Shown here piece after piece: positions 33,010 to 44,510 of a DNA stretch of 64,000 bases (position 1 is its first letter; each line of letters opens with the position of its first letter). Both the position numbers and the translations under genes were made by a program. Under the pieces are notes generated by a model that saw only the letters and a list, made by a program, of their open reading frames with translations, was not told where the DNA came from and searched no databases. This DNA comes from Mantis religiosa (taxonomy: Eukaryota; Arthropoda; Insecta; Mantodea; Mantidae): assembly GCA_030765055.1 (NCBI GenBank), contig CM060958.1, positions 2,849,063 through 2,913,062 of the forward strand. Direction: 5' to 3'.

Positions 33010-36000
33010 GCGTGACCTTAAAAGTGAGCGAAACTCCAAATAATAATTTTCATTAAAATAAGAGAGAACAATGACTCAAGGAACTAAGGCTACTGTATAG
33101 TACTCTTTCTATTGTACAGTCACACGTAGGTCCAGTAGCGAGGTGTGGCTTTCAAAGAGAGAGAAGCTCCAAATAATTGTCATTAAAATAAGAGAGAATA
33201 ATGACTCAAAGAACTGAGGCTACTCTTTAGTAATCTTTCTCTTGTACAGTCACACGTAGGTCCAGTAGCGAGGTGTGGCTTTCAAAGTGAGCGAAGCTCC
33301 AAATAATAATTTTCGTTAAAATAAGAGAGAATAATGACTCAAAGAACTAAGGCTGCTCTTTAGTACGCTTTCTATTGTACAGTCACACGTAGGTCCAGTA
33401 GTGAGGTGTGACTTTCAAAGTGAGGGAAATCCAAATAATAATTTGCATTAAAATAAGAGAGAATAATGACTCAAAGAACTGAGGCTACTCTTTAGTACTC
33501 TTTCTACTGTACAGTCACACGTAGGTTCAGTAGCGAGGCATGACTTTCAAAGTGAGAGAAGCTTCAAATAATTGTCATTAAAATAAGAGAGAATAATGAC
33601 TCAAAGAACTAAGGCTACTGTTTAGTACTCTTTCTACTGTACAGTCACACGTAGGTCCAGTAGCGAGGTGTGACTTTCAAAGTGAGGGAAGCTCCAAATA
33701 ATAATTTTCATTAAAATAAGAGACAATAATGACTCAAAGAACTAAGGCTACTCTTTCGTACCCTTTCTATTGTACAGTCACACGTAGATCCAGTAGCGGG
33801 GTGTGACTTTCAAAGTGAGGGAAGCTCCAAATAATAATTTTCATTAAAATAAGAGAGAATAATGACTCAAAGAACTAAGGCTACTGTTTAGTGCTCTTTC
33901 TATTGCACAGTCACACGTAGGTCCAGTAGCGAGGCGTGACTTTCAAAGTGAGGGAAGCTCCAAATAATAATTGTCATTAAAATAAGAGAGAATAATGACT
34001 CAAAGAACTGCGGCTACTCTTTAGTACTCTTTCTATTGCACAGTCACTCATAGGTCCAGTAGCGAGGTGTGACTTTCAAAGTGTGGGAAGCTCCAAATAA
34101 TAATTTTCTTTAAAATAAGAGAGAATAATGACTCAAAGAACTAAGGCTACTGTTTAGTACACTTTCTATTGTACAGTAATACGTAGGTCCAGTAGCGAGG
34201 CGTGACTTTCAAAGTGAGGGAAATCCAAATAATAATTTTCATTAAAATAAGAGAGAATAATGACTCAAGGAACCAACGCTACTCTTTAGTACTCTTTCTA
34301 TTGTACAGTCACACATATGTCCAGTAGCGAGATGTGACTCTCAAAGTGAGGGAAGCTCCAAATAATAATTGTCATTAAAATAAGAGAGAATAATGACTCA
34401 AAGAACTGCGGCTACTCTTTAGTACTCTTCCTATTGTACAGTCACCCGTAGGTCCAGTAGCGAGGCGTGACTTTCAAAGTGAGGGAAGCCCCAAAAAATA
34501 AATTTCATTAAAATAAGAGAGAATAATGTCTCAAAGAACTAAGGCTACTGTTTAGTACTCTTTCTATTGTACAGTAACACGTAGGTCTAGTAGCTAGGAG
34601 TGACTTTCAAAGTGAGGGAAGCTCTAAATAATAATTGTCATTAAAATAAGAGAGACTAATGACTCAAAGAACTAAGGCTATTCTTTAGTACTCTTTCTAT
34701 TGTACAGTCACACGTAGGTCCAGTAGCGAGGCGTGACTTTCAAAGTGAGGGAAGCTCCAAATAATAATTTTCATTAAAATAAGAGAGAATAATGACTCAA
34801 GGAACCAACGCTACTCTTTAGTACTCTTTCTATTGTACAGTCACACGTAGGTCCAGTAGCGAGGCGTGACTTTCAAAGTGAGGGAAGCTCCAAATAATAA
34901 TTGTCATTAAAATAAGAGAGAATAATGACTCAAAGTACTAAGGCTACTGTTTAGTACTCTTTCTATTGTACAGTCACACGTAGGTCCAGTAGCGAGGCGT
35001 GACTTTCAAAGTGAGGGTAGCTCCAAATAATAATTGTCATTAAAATAAGAGAGAATAATGACCCAAAGAACTAAGGCTACTGTTTAGTACTCTTTCTATT
35101 GTACAGTCACACGTAGGTCCAGTAGCGAGGCGTGACTTTCAAAGTGAGGGAAGCTCTAAATAATAATTTTCATTAAAATAAGAGAGAATAATGACTCAAA
35201 GAACTAAGGCTACTGTTAAGTACTCTTTCTATTGTACAGTCACACGTAGGTCCAGTAGCGAGGCGTGACTTTCAAAGGGAGGGTAGCTCCAAATAATAAT
35301 TTTCATTAAAATAAGAGAGAATAATGACTCAAAGAACCTAGGCTACTGTTTAGTACTCTTTCTATTGTACAGTCACACGTAGGTCCAGTAGCGAGGCATG
35401 ACTTTCAAAGTGAGGGAAGCTCCAAATAATAATTTTCATTAAAATAAGAGAGAATAATGACTCAAAGAACTAAGGCTACTGTTTAGTACTCTCTCTATTG
35501 TACAGTAATACGTAGGTCCAGTAGCGAGGCGTGACTTTCAAAGTGAGGGAAGCTCCAAATAATAATTGTCATTAAAATAAGAGAGAATAATAACTCAAAG
35601 AACTAAGGCTACTGTTTAGTACTCTTTCTATTGTACAGTAATACGTAGGTCCAGTAGCGAGGCGTGACTTTCAAAGTGAGGGAAATCCAAATAATAATTT
35701 TCATTAAAATAAGAGAGAGTAATGACTCAAAGAACCTAGGCTACTGTTTAGTACTCTTTCTATTGTACAGTCACCCGTAGGTCCAGTAGCAAGGCGTGAC
35801 TTTCAAAGTGAGGGAAATCCAAATAATAATTTTCATTAAAATAAGAGAGAATAATGACTCAAAGAACTAAGGCTACTGTTTAGTACTCTTTCTATTGTAC
35901 AGTAATACGTAGGTCCAGTAGCGAGGCGTGACTTTCAAAGTGAGGGAAATCCAAATAATAATTTTCATTAAAATAAGAGAGAATAATGACTCAAGGAACC

Positions 36001-37912
36001 AACGCTACTCTTTAGTACTCTTTCTATTTTACAGTCACACATATGTCCAGTAGCGAGATGTGACTCTCAAAGTGAGGGAAGCTCCAAATAATAATTGTCA
36101 TTAAAATAAGAGAGAATAATGACTCAAAGAACTGCGGCTACTCTTTAGTACTCTTCCTATTGTTCAGTCACCCGTAGGTCCAGTAGCGAGGCGTGACTTT
36201 CAAAGTGAGGGAAGCCCCAAAAAATAAATTTCATTAAAATAAGAGAGAATAATGTCTCAAAGAACTAAGGCTACTGTTTAGTACTCTTTCTATTGTACAG
36301 TCACACGTAGGTCCAGTAGCGAGGCGTGACTTTCAAAGTGAGGGTAGCTCCAAATAATAATTGTCATTAAAATAAAAGAGAATAATGACCCAAAGAACTA
36401 AGGCTACTGTTTAGTACTCTTTCTATTGTACAGTCACCCGTAGGTCCAGTAGCGAGGCGTGACTTTCAAAGTGAGGGAAGCTCTAAATAATAATTTTCAT
36501 TAAAATAAGAGAGAATAATGACTCAAAGAACTAAGGCTACTGTTAAGTACTCTTTCTATTGTACAGTCACACGTAGGTCCAGTAGCGAGGCGTGACTTTC
36601 AAAGTGAGGGTAGCTCCAAATAATAATTTTCATTAAAATAAGAGAGAATAATGACTCAAAGAACCTAGGCTACTGTTTAGTACTCTTTCTATTGTACAGT
36701 CACACGTAGGTCCAGTAGCGAGGCGTGACTTTCAAAGTGAGGGAAGCTCTAAATAATAATTTTCATTAAAATAAGAGAGAATAATGACTCAAAGAACTAA
36801 GGCTACTGTTTAGTACTCTTTCTATTGTACAGTCACACGTAGGTCCAGTAGCGAGGCATGACTTTCAAAGTGAGGGAAGCTCCAAATAATAATTTTCATT
36901 AAAATAAGAGAGAATAATGACTCAAAGAACTAAGGCTACTGTTTAGTACTCTTTCTATTGTACAGTAATACGTAGGTCCAGTAGCGAGGCGTGACTTTCA
37001 AAGTGAGGGAAGCTCCAAATAATAATTTTCATTAAAATAAGAGAGAATAATGACTCAAAGAACTAAGGCTACTGTTTAGTACTCTTTCTATTGTACAGTA
37101 ACACGTAGGTTCAGTAGCGAGGCGTGACTGTCAAAGTGAGGGAAGCTCCAAATAATAATTTTCATTAAAATAAGAGAGAATAATGACTCAAAAAACTAAG
37201 GCTACTGTTTAGTACTCTTTCTATTGTACAGTGACACGCACGTCCAGTAGTGAGGTGTGACTTTCAAAGTGTGGGAAGCTCCAAATAATAATTGTCATTA
37301 AAATAAGAGAGAATAATGACTCATAGAACTAACGCTACTGTTTAGTACTCTTTCTATTATACAGTCACACGTAGGTCCAGTAGCGAGGCGTGACTTTCAA
37401 AGTGAGGGAAGCTCCAAATAATAATTTTCATTAAAATAAGAGAGAATAATGACTCAAAGAACTGCGGCTACTCTTTGGTACTCTTTCTATTGTACAGTCA
37501 CACGTAGGTGCAGTAACGAGGCGTGACTTTCAAAGTGAGGGAAGCTCCAAATAATAATTGTCATTAAAATAAGAGAGAATAATGACTCAAAGAACTAAGG
37601 CTACTGTTTAGTACTCTTTCTATTGTACAGTCACACGTAGGTCCAGTAGCGAGGCGTGACTTTCAAAGTGAGGGAAGCTCCAAATAATAATTGTCATTAA
37701 AATAAGAGAGAATAATGACTCCAGGAACTAACGCTACTGTTTAGTACTCTTTCTATTGTACAGTCACACGTAGGTCCAGTAGCGAGGCGTGACTTTCAAA
37801 GTGAGGGAAGCTCCAAATAATAATTGTCATTAAAATAAGAGAGAATAATGACTCAAGGAACTAACGCTACTGTTTAGTACTCTTTCTATTGTACAGCCAC
37901 ACGTAGGTCCTT
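33010..37912. repeat. Array D: about 37 copies of a 133-bp satellite
   Basis: Unit words are CACACGTAGGTCCAGTAGCG, TGACTTTCAAAGTGAGGGAA, ATTAAAATAAGAGAGAATAA and CTCAAAGAACTAAGGCTACT. Step is 130-134 bp, varying with loss of a few bases after CTCCAAATAA. Blocks are duplicated: the rare variant CACATATGTCC occurs at 34,311 and 36,037 (1,726 bp, about 13 units) with matching neighbours, and GTTAAGTACTC at 35,215 and 36,542 (1,327 bp, about 10 units). No parent element was recognised. Confidence 0.94.
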
Positions 37913-37914
37913 CC

Positions 37915-38913
37915 TGCATTGCAAGACTGTTCACAGTACAAGCAGACATATTCTTTCTTTCTGTCTCTACTCAGACTTTCCAATTTTTCTAAAGCTGGAC
38001 TACAGCGCATGAAGCGTTAGTCTAAAATGGAGAAAGTATGGAATTCATACACTTTTGCTAATTAACTTAAAACTTTACAAGAATTTTGTATGTGTCACCA
38101 GTAAATGGCAATGTACGTAAAATACTATTGCTAATGCTATTGAAATATACTTAGAGTTGTATTTAAAAGTGCCACATAAAACAAAAAGTAAAGTTTTTTT
38201 AGACAGATGACGTTGAAGAGCCCGGCTTTGGACATCTATGAGTAGTGTTAAAGGAAGGTAATTCTGCCAAGCAGCGTTAAAAGTTTTGTAACACTCAAAT
38301 GTAGCCAACTTTAATTTCTTGTGTAACGTAACTAATGGCTCAATCAGGTAGGCCGTGTTCGTATCGATCTGTAACATGGCTTCCTTCTGGCAGATTCGGG
38401 TGCAGATTTGAGTATAATTAAACGCCATGATGATTAGAAATCCGTGGCCAAAGGCTATGTAAAAAATTCCTTCGAAAGGAAGAAGAAAATTGCTTCACAG
38501 ATTCTTTCAAATTCAAACAATAAGACTATAATAAATAATATAACTAACACTTCAATTTCTACTTCCACTACACAAGAAATAAGTATTTCAAATTGCAGAA
38601 ATTGCACTATAAACATCACAATTTCCTCAAAAGAAGAGTATGTTTAGCGAAACTTGTACCTCGTTAATAATTTAAAATGTTATTTGTCTAGGTTTTAACC
38701 TATTATTACATGAAGTGTTATTAGTTTCATTGCCTCCTTTATGTAAATTATATAGAATGTTACGCCATGATGCTAAGCAAGGCAATAATTGAACATCACA
38801 GCACGTTAAGCTTCAGGTCTGCGAAATAGGTAAAACACAATATAAGTATTCTATATGCCACTCGTGTTCAAAGTAATTTTATTCTTCTTTTCCCCGCTTG
38901 TATCATAAATAAT
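37915..38913. other. AT-rich spacer with unassigned frames
   Basis: A 117-codon minus-strand frame (38,075-38,428) and a 67-codon Asn/Thr/Ser-rich plus frame have no recognisable domain. The segment at 38,725-38,850 is the repeat shared with 29.6 kb. Confidence 0.35.
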
Positions 38914-38915
38914 TA

Positions 38916-39829
38916 CGAGGGCTGTTCAATAAAGAATGATCACAACTTTTTTGACAACGTACCTTTACTCATCCTCATAATTTTGATGGCCCTTTTCAAA
39001 ATTGTCTCACGTGAATGCGATGTACTTGTACCCAGCGTTTCTGCCAATCTTCAAAGACATGCTGGAACCATTTTTGAGAGATCCTTCAAAATCGCCTCCG
39101 CAGCCTTCACCAGTGCTTCTGATGAAGGATAATGCCTCCCAGGAAGGCGTTTCTTTAACTTAGGGAATAGAAAACAGTCACATGGGGTTAAAGCCGGACT
39201 ATAGGGAGGGGGAGGGATGTACTTCACGTGGATTTTTGCCAGATATTCAGCAACAACATTGGCAATATGCGGCCGCACATTATCGTGGTGCAGCATCCAG
39301 CCTGCTTCACGGAAATGTGGTCTTTAGCGCCTGATATGGACTTTCAATGTTTTCAGGACATCTCTGTAGTATTGTCCAGTTACTGATGCGTGTGCAGGTA
39401 CAACATGCTGATAAACCATTCCATGAATATCAAAAAATGAGATGACCATAACTTTCCCAGCAGAAACAACCACTTTTGCTGTTTTGGAGGTTGGTGATGA
39501 AGGAGATTTCCACACTAAGCTTTGCTGTTTGCTCTCAGGATCAAAATGATGTAACCAAGTTTCATCAGCAGTGATTACGTTTGAAAGAAACTCCGGATCT
39601 TCCTCTAACATCAACTTTAACTGCGTGTTACCTCTATTGTAGCGGTAGGCGATACTGAACATGTCTGAACTTGCCTGGTTCTCACAGGCGGGAACCAGGA
39701 GTACCAACAATGAAACTACTACGGCGTCTTTGTTTTACATTAAGCTAACAGAATATAATAAGACTGATTTTTAATGAGAAAAATTATGACCGTAAAAAAT
39801 TAGGATCATTCTTTATTGAACAGGTCTCG
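38916..39829 (-). mobile_element. Internally deleted mariner with TIRs and TA target duplication
   Basis: Inverted termini: left CGAGGGCTGTTCAATAAAGA and, reading in from the right, CGAGACCTGTTCAATAAAGA, continuing as ATGATC. Both ends are flanked by TA (38,914-38,915 and 39,830-39,831). The 914-bp element is shorter than a full mariner (about 1.3 kb). Only the catalytic part of the transposase remains, so it fits a non-autonomous copy that could be mobilised by an intact relative. Confidence 0.9.
39051..39710 (-). pseudogene. Mariner transposase catalytic domain (D,D34D) with one in-frame stop
   Basis: A cut-and-paste transposase missing its N-terminal DNA-binding region. The frame reads PEFLSNVITADETW (first Asp), SAGKVMVISFFDIHG, a single TAA at 39,324-39,326, then GWMLHHDNVRPH (second Asp) and YSPALTPCDCFLFPKLKKR (third Asp). 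Exactly 34 residues separate the last two aspartates, the mariner signature, so all three metal-binding residues survive. The usual YSPDLAP is YSPALTP here. About 100 N-terminal residues with the paired helix-turn-helix are gone because of the internal deletion. Frame is otherwise intact across the stop. Non-functional as it stands. Confidence 0.9.
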
Positions 39830-39831
39830 TA

Positions 39832-41413
39832 TTCTTCACACGCTACAGAGACTTCACGTGACAAAATCGGTCAATGCTTCCTAACTCGAAGAATCGCGAT
39901 TGCTTCCGGAAACCTACGAAGCTGGTATTCAAGGTTACGAATGCGTAAATACAGTATTGAATGACCTCGCGGAACTGATCACTCGAATCTAAACAGATGT
40001 CAAACTGTCCGCACTGCTTAAAGGAAACAAGATGTTGGCAGGTCTGTATTCTGCAAAGTAATGACAAAGAATCATTAACATTATTACTATCGGACGAGCT
40101 GGAAATTAACGCCAAGTATAAAGCGAGATGATAGCATGTGGTAGATTGATTTCCGCAGCCGGCTTTCCTAACACATGGATTACTTTTAAAAACTTGATTG
40201 ATTTTATCGTTTTTACCAAGTATTCCCCTTTAACTTCAAAGCATTAAGAATGCAGTCTTGAGAGCAATAATACCATTCTTCCTGACAACTTCATGTAAAC
40301 AAACACAAATAACAAAGAATTAGGTCATGGCTGTATCGATAGTGCTGACCTTTAAATCATCCAAATACTCGGTTGTTAATTTTGCTGCATGACTTCTCAG
40401 ATGATTTTATTTTTCCTTCTGAGCGCTTGTTCATGAACTTGTCAAAAAGATGCAGTAAACAGACCTTTGTATAGCAATCGACAGTACCTAATGGTACGTG
40501 TATCTTCTAATGTGACAATATGGCACCTTTTGGACGTCTGTAAACTTAGCTTCTGTTTGACAGACCATTCAGCTCATTGACTTTTGTTTTTAGGGTCATA
40601 ACAATGAATCCGGTATTCCGAGCCAAATTTAAAGTGCCACCTTGGACTTTTGCCGGAGGTTTTCTGTATTAATCGATCCATCGACGTTTTCTCACGTCTA
40701 ACTGTTCATGTAAAATGTTTTGACTAATATATTCATAAGATGATCTTCAAGCATTGCTTAAACACCAGTTCTTGGACTTTATCACTAAGAAAACATGGAT
40801 TTCTTAAGACCAAATACCAATCTTGGCATTGTTTGGGAGTTAATGACGATTTAAAATCATAGCCAGCAAATGTTCCGTACTGAAATTTATATTTGGGTGA
40901 ACATTTGATAGTTCGAAAGCTATTAGAACAAACCAAACGACAATCAACTCACAAAACATTAGAAAGTAAACAAATAAACAAGTTTAATTTGTTTTTAGAA
41001 ACACGGCGTTGAGCGTCATCGACACATTCAGGAAATAATAAAGCAGTTAATAGAGGAGGGACGGACGACGCCCATGTTATTATTAAAGGTGAGGTAACAC
41101 TGACATATTCTTGGACACAAACGTGCTTATGTACAAAAGTTGATAGTTTCATCTAATACTGCTTAAATGTTTCGTTAAGAATACCAGATACTGAACTGAC
41201 AGTTGATCGCTATTTATGCTCGTTTTCAAATAATTTCTATGACATTCCGCACCAGTGTTCTATAGTGCGATCCATATAAACCTGAACCATTTCAATAGGT
41301 CATACATAACTTTTGAACCAAAAATAGGACACACGTGCAACTTTGCGAGAATATAATACACAATCGGGAGATTACATTTCAGAGAAACTGTACATGTTTG
41401 TATTCGCCTCACC
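39832..41413. other. AT-rich spacer, no gene seen
   Basis: Several 60-90 codon frames, none with recognised content. Confidence 0.3.
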
Positions 41414-41417
41414 ATAT

Positions 41418-41847
41418 TGTGACTTAGTGGGTTCGTAGAATTAAAAGGCCGAGTTGCAGAAATTAAAAATCTCCTTTATTTTGGTAGAAATACTGTTATA
41501 GATTACAGCAGCATTACGTTGCGTACACCATCAGTCTACCAAGTGACCGCAGATTACATCATTAGCTCTCGTTACAATAACACTTCCAGCACTGTTTCAC
41601 AACTGTCTTTACAACAACAATACTCTCTGCTTACCCACTCTGTTTACAACTGACCAACTTTGCGAGCCGTCACGTCCTTAAATACCTAATTCGTAATTCT
41701 AGATTGTTCTAAAATAAACCAGAACCCGAACAATCTCTATCAGTCCAGAAATTTCCGGAAGAATAAAGAAACCAAATATTCTATCACATTCCAGATGCCG
41801 GCAAGTCCTTTACCTCAGTTATCTTTGCTTGCTGACGCTTGTTTACA
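41418..41847 (-). repeat. Solo LTR of the gypsy element 2 family
   Basis: In its own orientation it begins TGTAAACAAGC and ends GTCACA, flanked by CTAT and ATAT. The 3' third (ATAAAGGAGATTTTTAATTT, CTACGAACCCAC) matches the LTR of gypsy element 2 at 51,314-51,475. The 5' part differs, so it is a related subfamily. No internal region is attached, indicating LTR-LTR recombination or truncation. Confidence 0.72.
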
Positions 41848-41869
41848 ATAGCCGCGCTATCACTAACTG

Positions 41870-42060
41870 CTCAGCAAGGCTCCATCCGCCGACCGTCTCC
41901 TTATTTGCGCCGAAACCCTTATGCCTGTTGCCGTGACAATATTCTCTCGTTTTACGGAGAGTATCCTCGCCAATGTTACTTATTTTGGTTAGAATGCATT
42001 CCTTGGGAACACCAATTGTCTGTGGCCTATTCCTGTACACTCTCTCTTGTAACCAGTTTC
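41870..42060 (-). pseudogene. IS630/mariner-type transposase C-terminal fragment, inverted partner
   Basis: Minus-strand frame ERVYRNRPQTIGVPKECI ... ISNIGEDTLRK, the C-terminal region after the last catalytic residue. A diverged copy of the same segment lies on the plus strand 80 bp away. The C-terminal end is overrun by unrelated sequence. Confidence 0.7.
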
Positions 42061-42086
42061 TGTGATAATCGAATAATCTCAAAAGG

Positions 42087-42340
42087 TCTGTGGCCGCCCA
42101 GATCCCCTGACCTAACATCAACGGATTTTTTCTTGTGAGGGTATCTAAAAGATAGAGTGTACAGGAATAGGCCACGGACAATTGATGTTCTCAAGGAATT
42201 CATTCTAACCGAAATAAGTAACATTGGCGATGATACTCTCCGTAAAACTTGAGAGAATATGGCGAGAGGAGTACAAACATGTATAGATGCTGTTGGAGGG
42301 CACTTCCAACATTTTCTCTGAGATGTAAATAGTGTAATGT
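42087..42340 (+). pseudogene. IS630/mariner-type transposase C-terminal fragment
   Basis: WPPRSPDLTSTDFFL contains the last catalytic Asp context (SPDLTPLDFFLWG in relatives). It continues through a TGA, GYLKDRVYRNRPRTIDVLKE, ISNIGDDTLRKT, a second stop, and VQTCIDAVGGHFQHFL. Two to three stops make it dead. It forms a head-to-head inverted repeat with the fragment at 41,870-42,060. Confidence 0.75.
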
Positions 42341-42344
42341 AATG

Positions 42345-43500
42345 TCCCAATTGTGTATTATATTCTCCCAAAGTTGTACGTATGTCCTATTATTGGTTCA
42401 AAAGTTATGTATGGCCTATTGAAATGGTTCAGGCTTATATGGATCGCACTGTATTCAAAGCACAAAACAATAACAAATACCTGGAATGTAATAACTCCAC
42501 AAAAATGTATTTAACAGAAATTGTATGTTGTAACAAGATATATATTTGTTGTGTAGTAATAGTTTGTCTCTCTTACAGTTTACTAGTTATACAAAATTCA
42601 TTTAGAATAAAGAAAAAATTTAACATATACATTTTGTTATGAAAATATTTTAAACGTATGATATTTTTATTAAAACTATTACAACCATTTTTGAGGGGTA
42701 AGAAAATAAAGAAGAATCTTTAGTGTAAAGAGAGTAGCAGACAGGTTATAACTGTCAGTAGTACTGAGTTGCGAATGAGGAGACACGATAACTTGATGTG
42801 GATGTTTGTAGCTCCTGGGCGTGGCTGGACCAAAGGACGTGCAATTTGCGGCAATTGGCATCGCGAACCAAAAAAATGTTATCAGTTTATATTTTTAGTC
42901 TGCATCTTCCCTTTACATGGAAATGTTTTCGATATTTTTGTGATTTGCTCAAAATGGCGTTAATTATTTTGATTCAAATACCGTAGGTTTGAGATATGTA
43001 CATGATAAATAAAATGTGATACACATACTTTCGTTTTATTTTCAAAACTGAGACTATGAAGAGCTTCATGATCTTGTGATTTGATGACGGTACTGCATTA
43101 TTACCCGGGACAAATAGCTTGAACTTTGTTTATGTGTGGCGGTAGTTGGTACTACTGTGGCATGACACAGGAGTACCGCAGTACAGTGTAGTGTCACATC
43201 ACCTCGGAGGGTTCTAAACACCCTAAACGAAGAATTATTTAGAATTACGTAGAAAATGAAGCTAGCTACAGTGAAGCAATAACTATTACACAAATATAAA
43301 TATTTGCTACAAAGGCTTCACTGATCTTAAGAAATTAGTGTTAATACTTCTTTCTAATGGAGATCGATTTCACAAACAAACTCCGTTGTCAAGGATTCCG
43401 GTTACCATGTTATGTTTTTTCAGTATTACCAAAATATGAAAACTAAACAAACCTAAAAACAGAATCAACAGCCGGTATTTCAAAATTCATTACGCGATGT
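42345..43500. other. Spacer with a family T fragment (42,480-42,650)
   Basis: The family T words TTTGTTGTGTAGTAATAG and AAGATATATATTTG are present. The rest is AT-rich without a gene. Confidence 0.5.
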
Positions 43501-43507
43501 TTATTTT

Positions 43508-43871
43508 TTAAAATAAATATCTTTTCCAAACCATTAAACTTATCGGACCATTTAATTGTTTTAATAATTTAACTTCAGGATTTATTTCATGGTTAAATGA
43601 CCAAAAATGATGTGTTACGCCCGATTTATCAGTTTGTTTATACTTAATGTTACAAAAATGTTTTCTTCGTTCTGGTTTCCAAATTACGTTTCGTCTTTCC
43701 AATATAAACCTGATCACAAGCTGAACAATTAAATTGATAAATACCAGATTTTTTATTATTAGGAATTTTATTTTTTTTAGAGAAATTTAGTAAATTTTTA
43801 ATACTATATTTATTTTGAGAAACTAAAGTTATACCAAACTCTTTAAAAAAAAATTCGAAAATGTTTATCAA
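43508..43871 (-). pseudogene. Penelope-like element GIY-YIG endonuclease fragment, frameshifted
   Basis: Minus-strand frames give SGIYQFNCSACDQVYIGKTK followed by RNLETR, then after a slip at about 43,690 KHFCNIKYKQTDKSGVTHHF and NPEVKLLKQLN. This is the GIY-YIG nicking endonuclease that ends the protein of Penelope-like retroelements: GIY, CX2C, YIG and the catalytic Arg context are visible. The reverse transcriptase part is missing. It is followed within 100 bp by an inverted, more decayed copy. Confidence 0.8.
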
Positions 43872-43959
43872 ACCAGGGATGGCAAGTAAAATTTTTAAAA
43901 TTATAATCGTCTTTTATTTTTTAGGGTAGAAATATCTTTAACAGTTTTAGATATTTAAA

Positions 43960-44112
43960 TATATTATTTACTACATTTCTCTAAAAAGATAAAATTCCTA
44001 ATAATAAAAACTATGGTATTTAGCAATTTAATTGTTTAGATTGTGATCAGGTTTATAAGTGCGTCTTTCGTAAATCTATTTTGGAGTACGTCAGAAACAC
44101 CAACAGTGAAGA
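43960..44112 (+). pseudogene. Inverted second Penelope GIY-YIG fragment, decayed
   Basis: Plus-strand reading KIPNNKNYGI, stop, QFNCLDCDQVYKCVFRK aligns to the minus-strand fragment above (KIPNNKKSGIYQFNC..CDQVYIGKTKR). The YIG site is lost. Confidence 0.72.
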
Positions 44113-44234
44113 AGTTATTTTATGCAGAAAATGAGAACATTAATTTTGGTAGTGGATAGAAGATATTCCAAATATTAAAGGAAATTGGATTAATTTAAAA
44201 AAATATAAAATATGCGCCATATTGTAATGTATTT

Positions 44235-44510
44235 CGACACTGTCCGTCGAGAAATCTATAAGGCAAATGTTCATGAATGAGCTGCTATACCTAAACAATT
44301 AGTGACTAAATCCAATGCAACGAAGCATAAAAAATGGTGTCAGGAGCAACAGATGGTCAGTAAAAACAAGTCATATGGTCCGATATAAGACAACGTTTAT
44401 GTTATTTGCAACATCAGGCCAGATTTACATCTGGAGAGCTCCAAAACGAGTCTACAATCCTGATTGCTTGATTATTCCAACGGTTAAGCATGAACATGTG
44501 ACAGCCATAT
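44235..44510 (+). pseudogene. Tc1-family transposase, N-terminal and first catalytic region
   Basis: Begins VRREIYKANVHE, a stop, AAIPKQLVTKSNATKHKKWC, then TTFMLFATSGQIYIWRAPKR and YNPDCLIIPTVKH. This is clear Tc1 organisation up to the GPIITLKG block. The catalytic DE before TTF reads YK, so the active site is lost. The gene runs straight into the array made of its own next segment. Confidence 0.85.
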
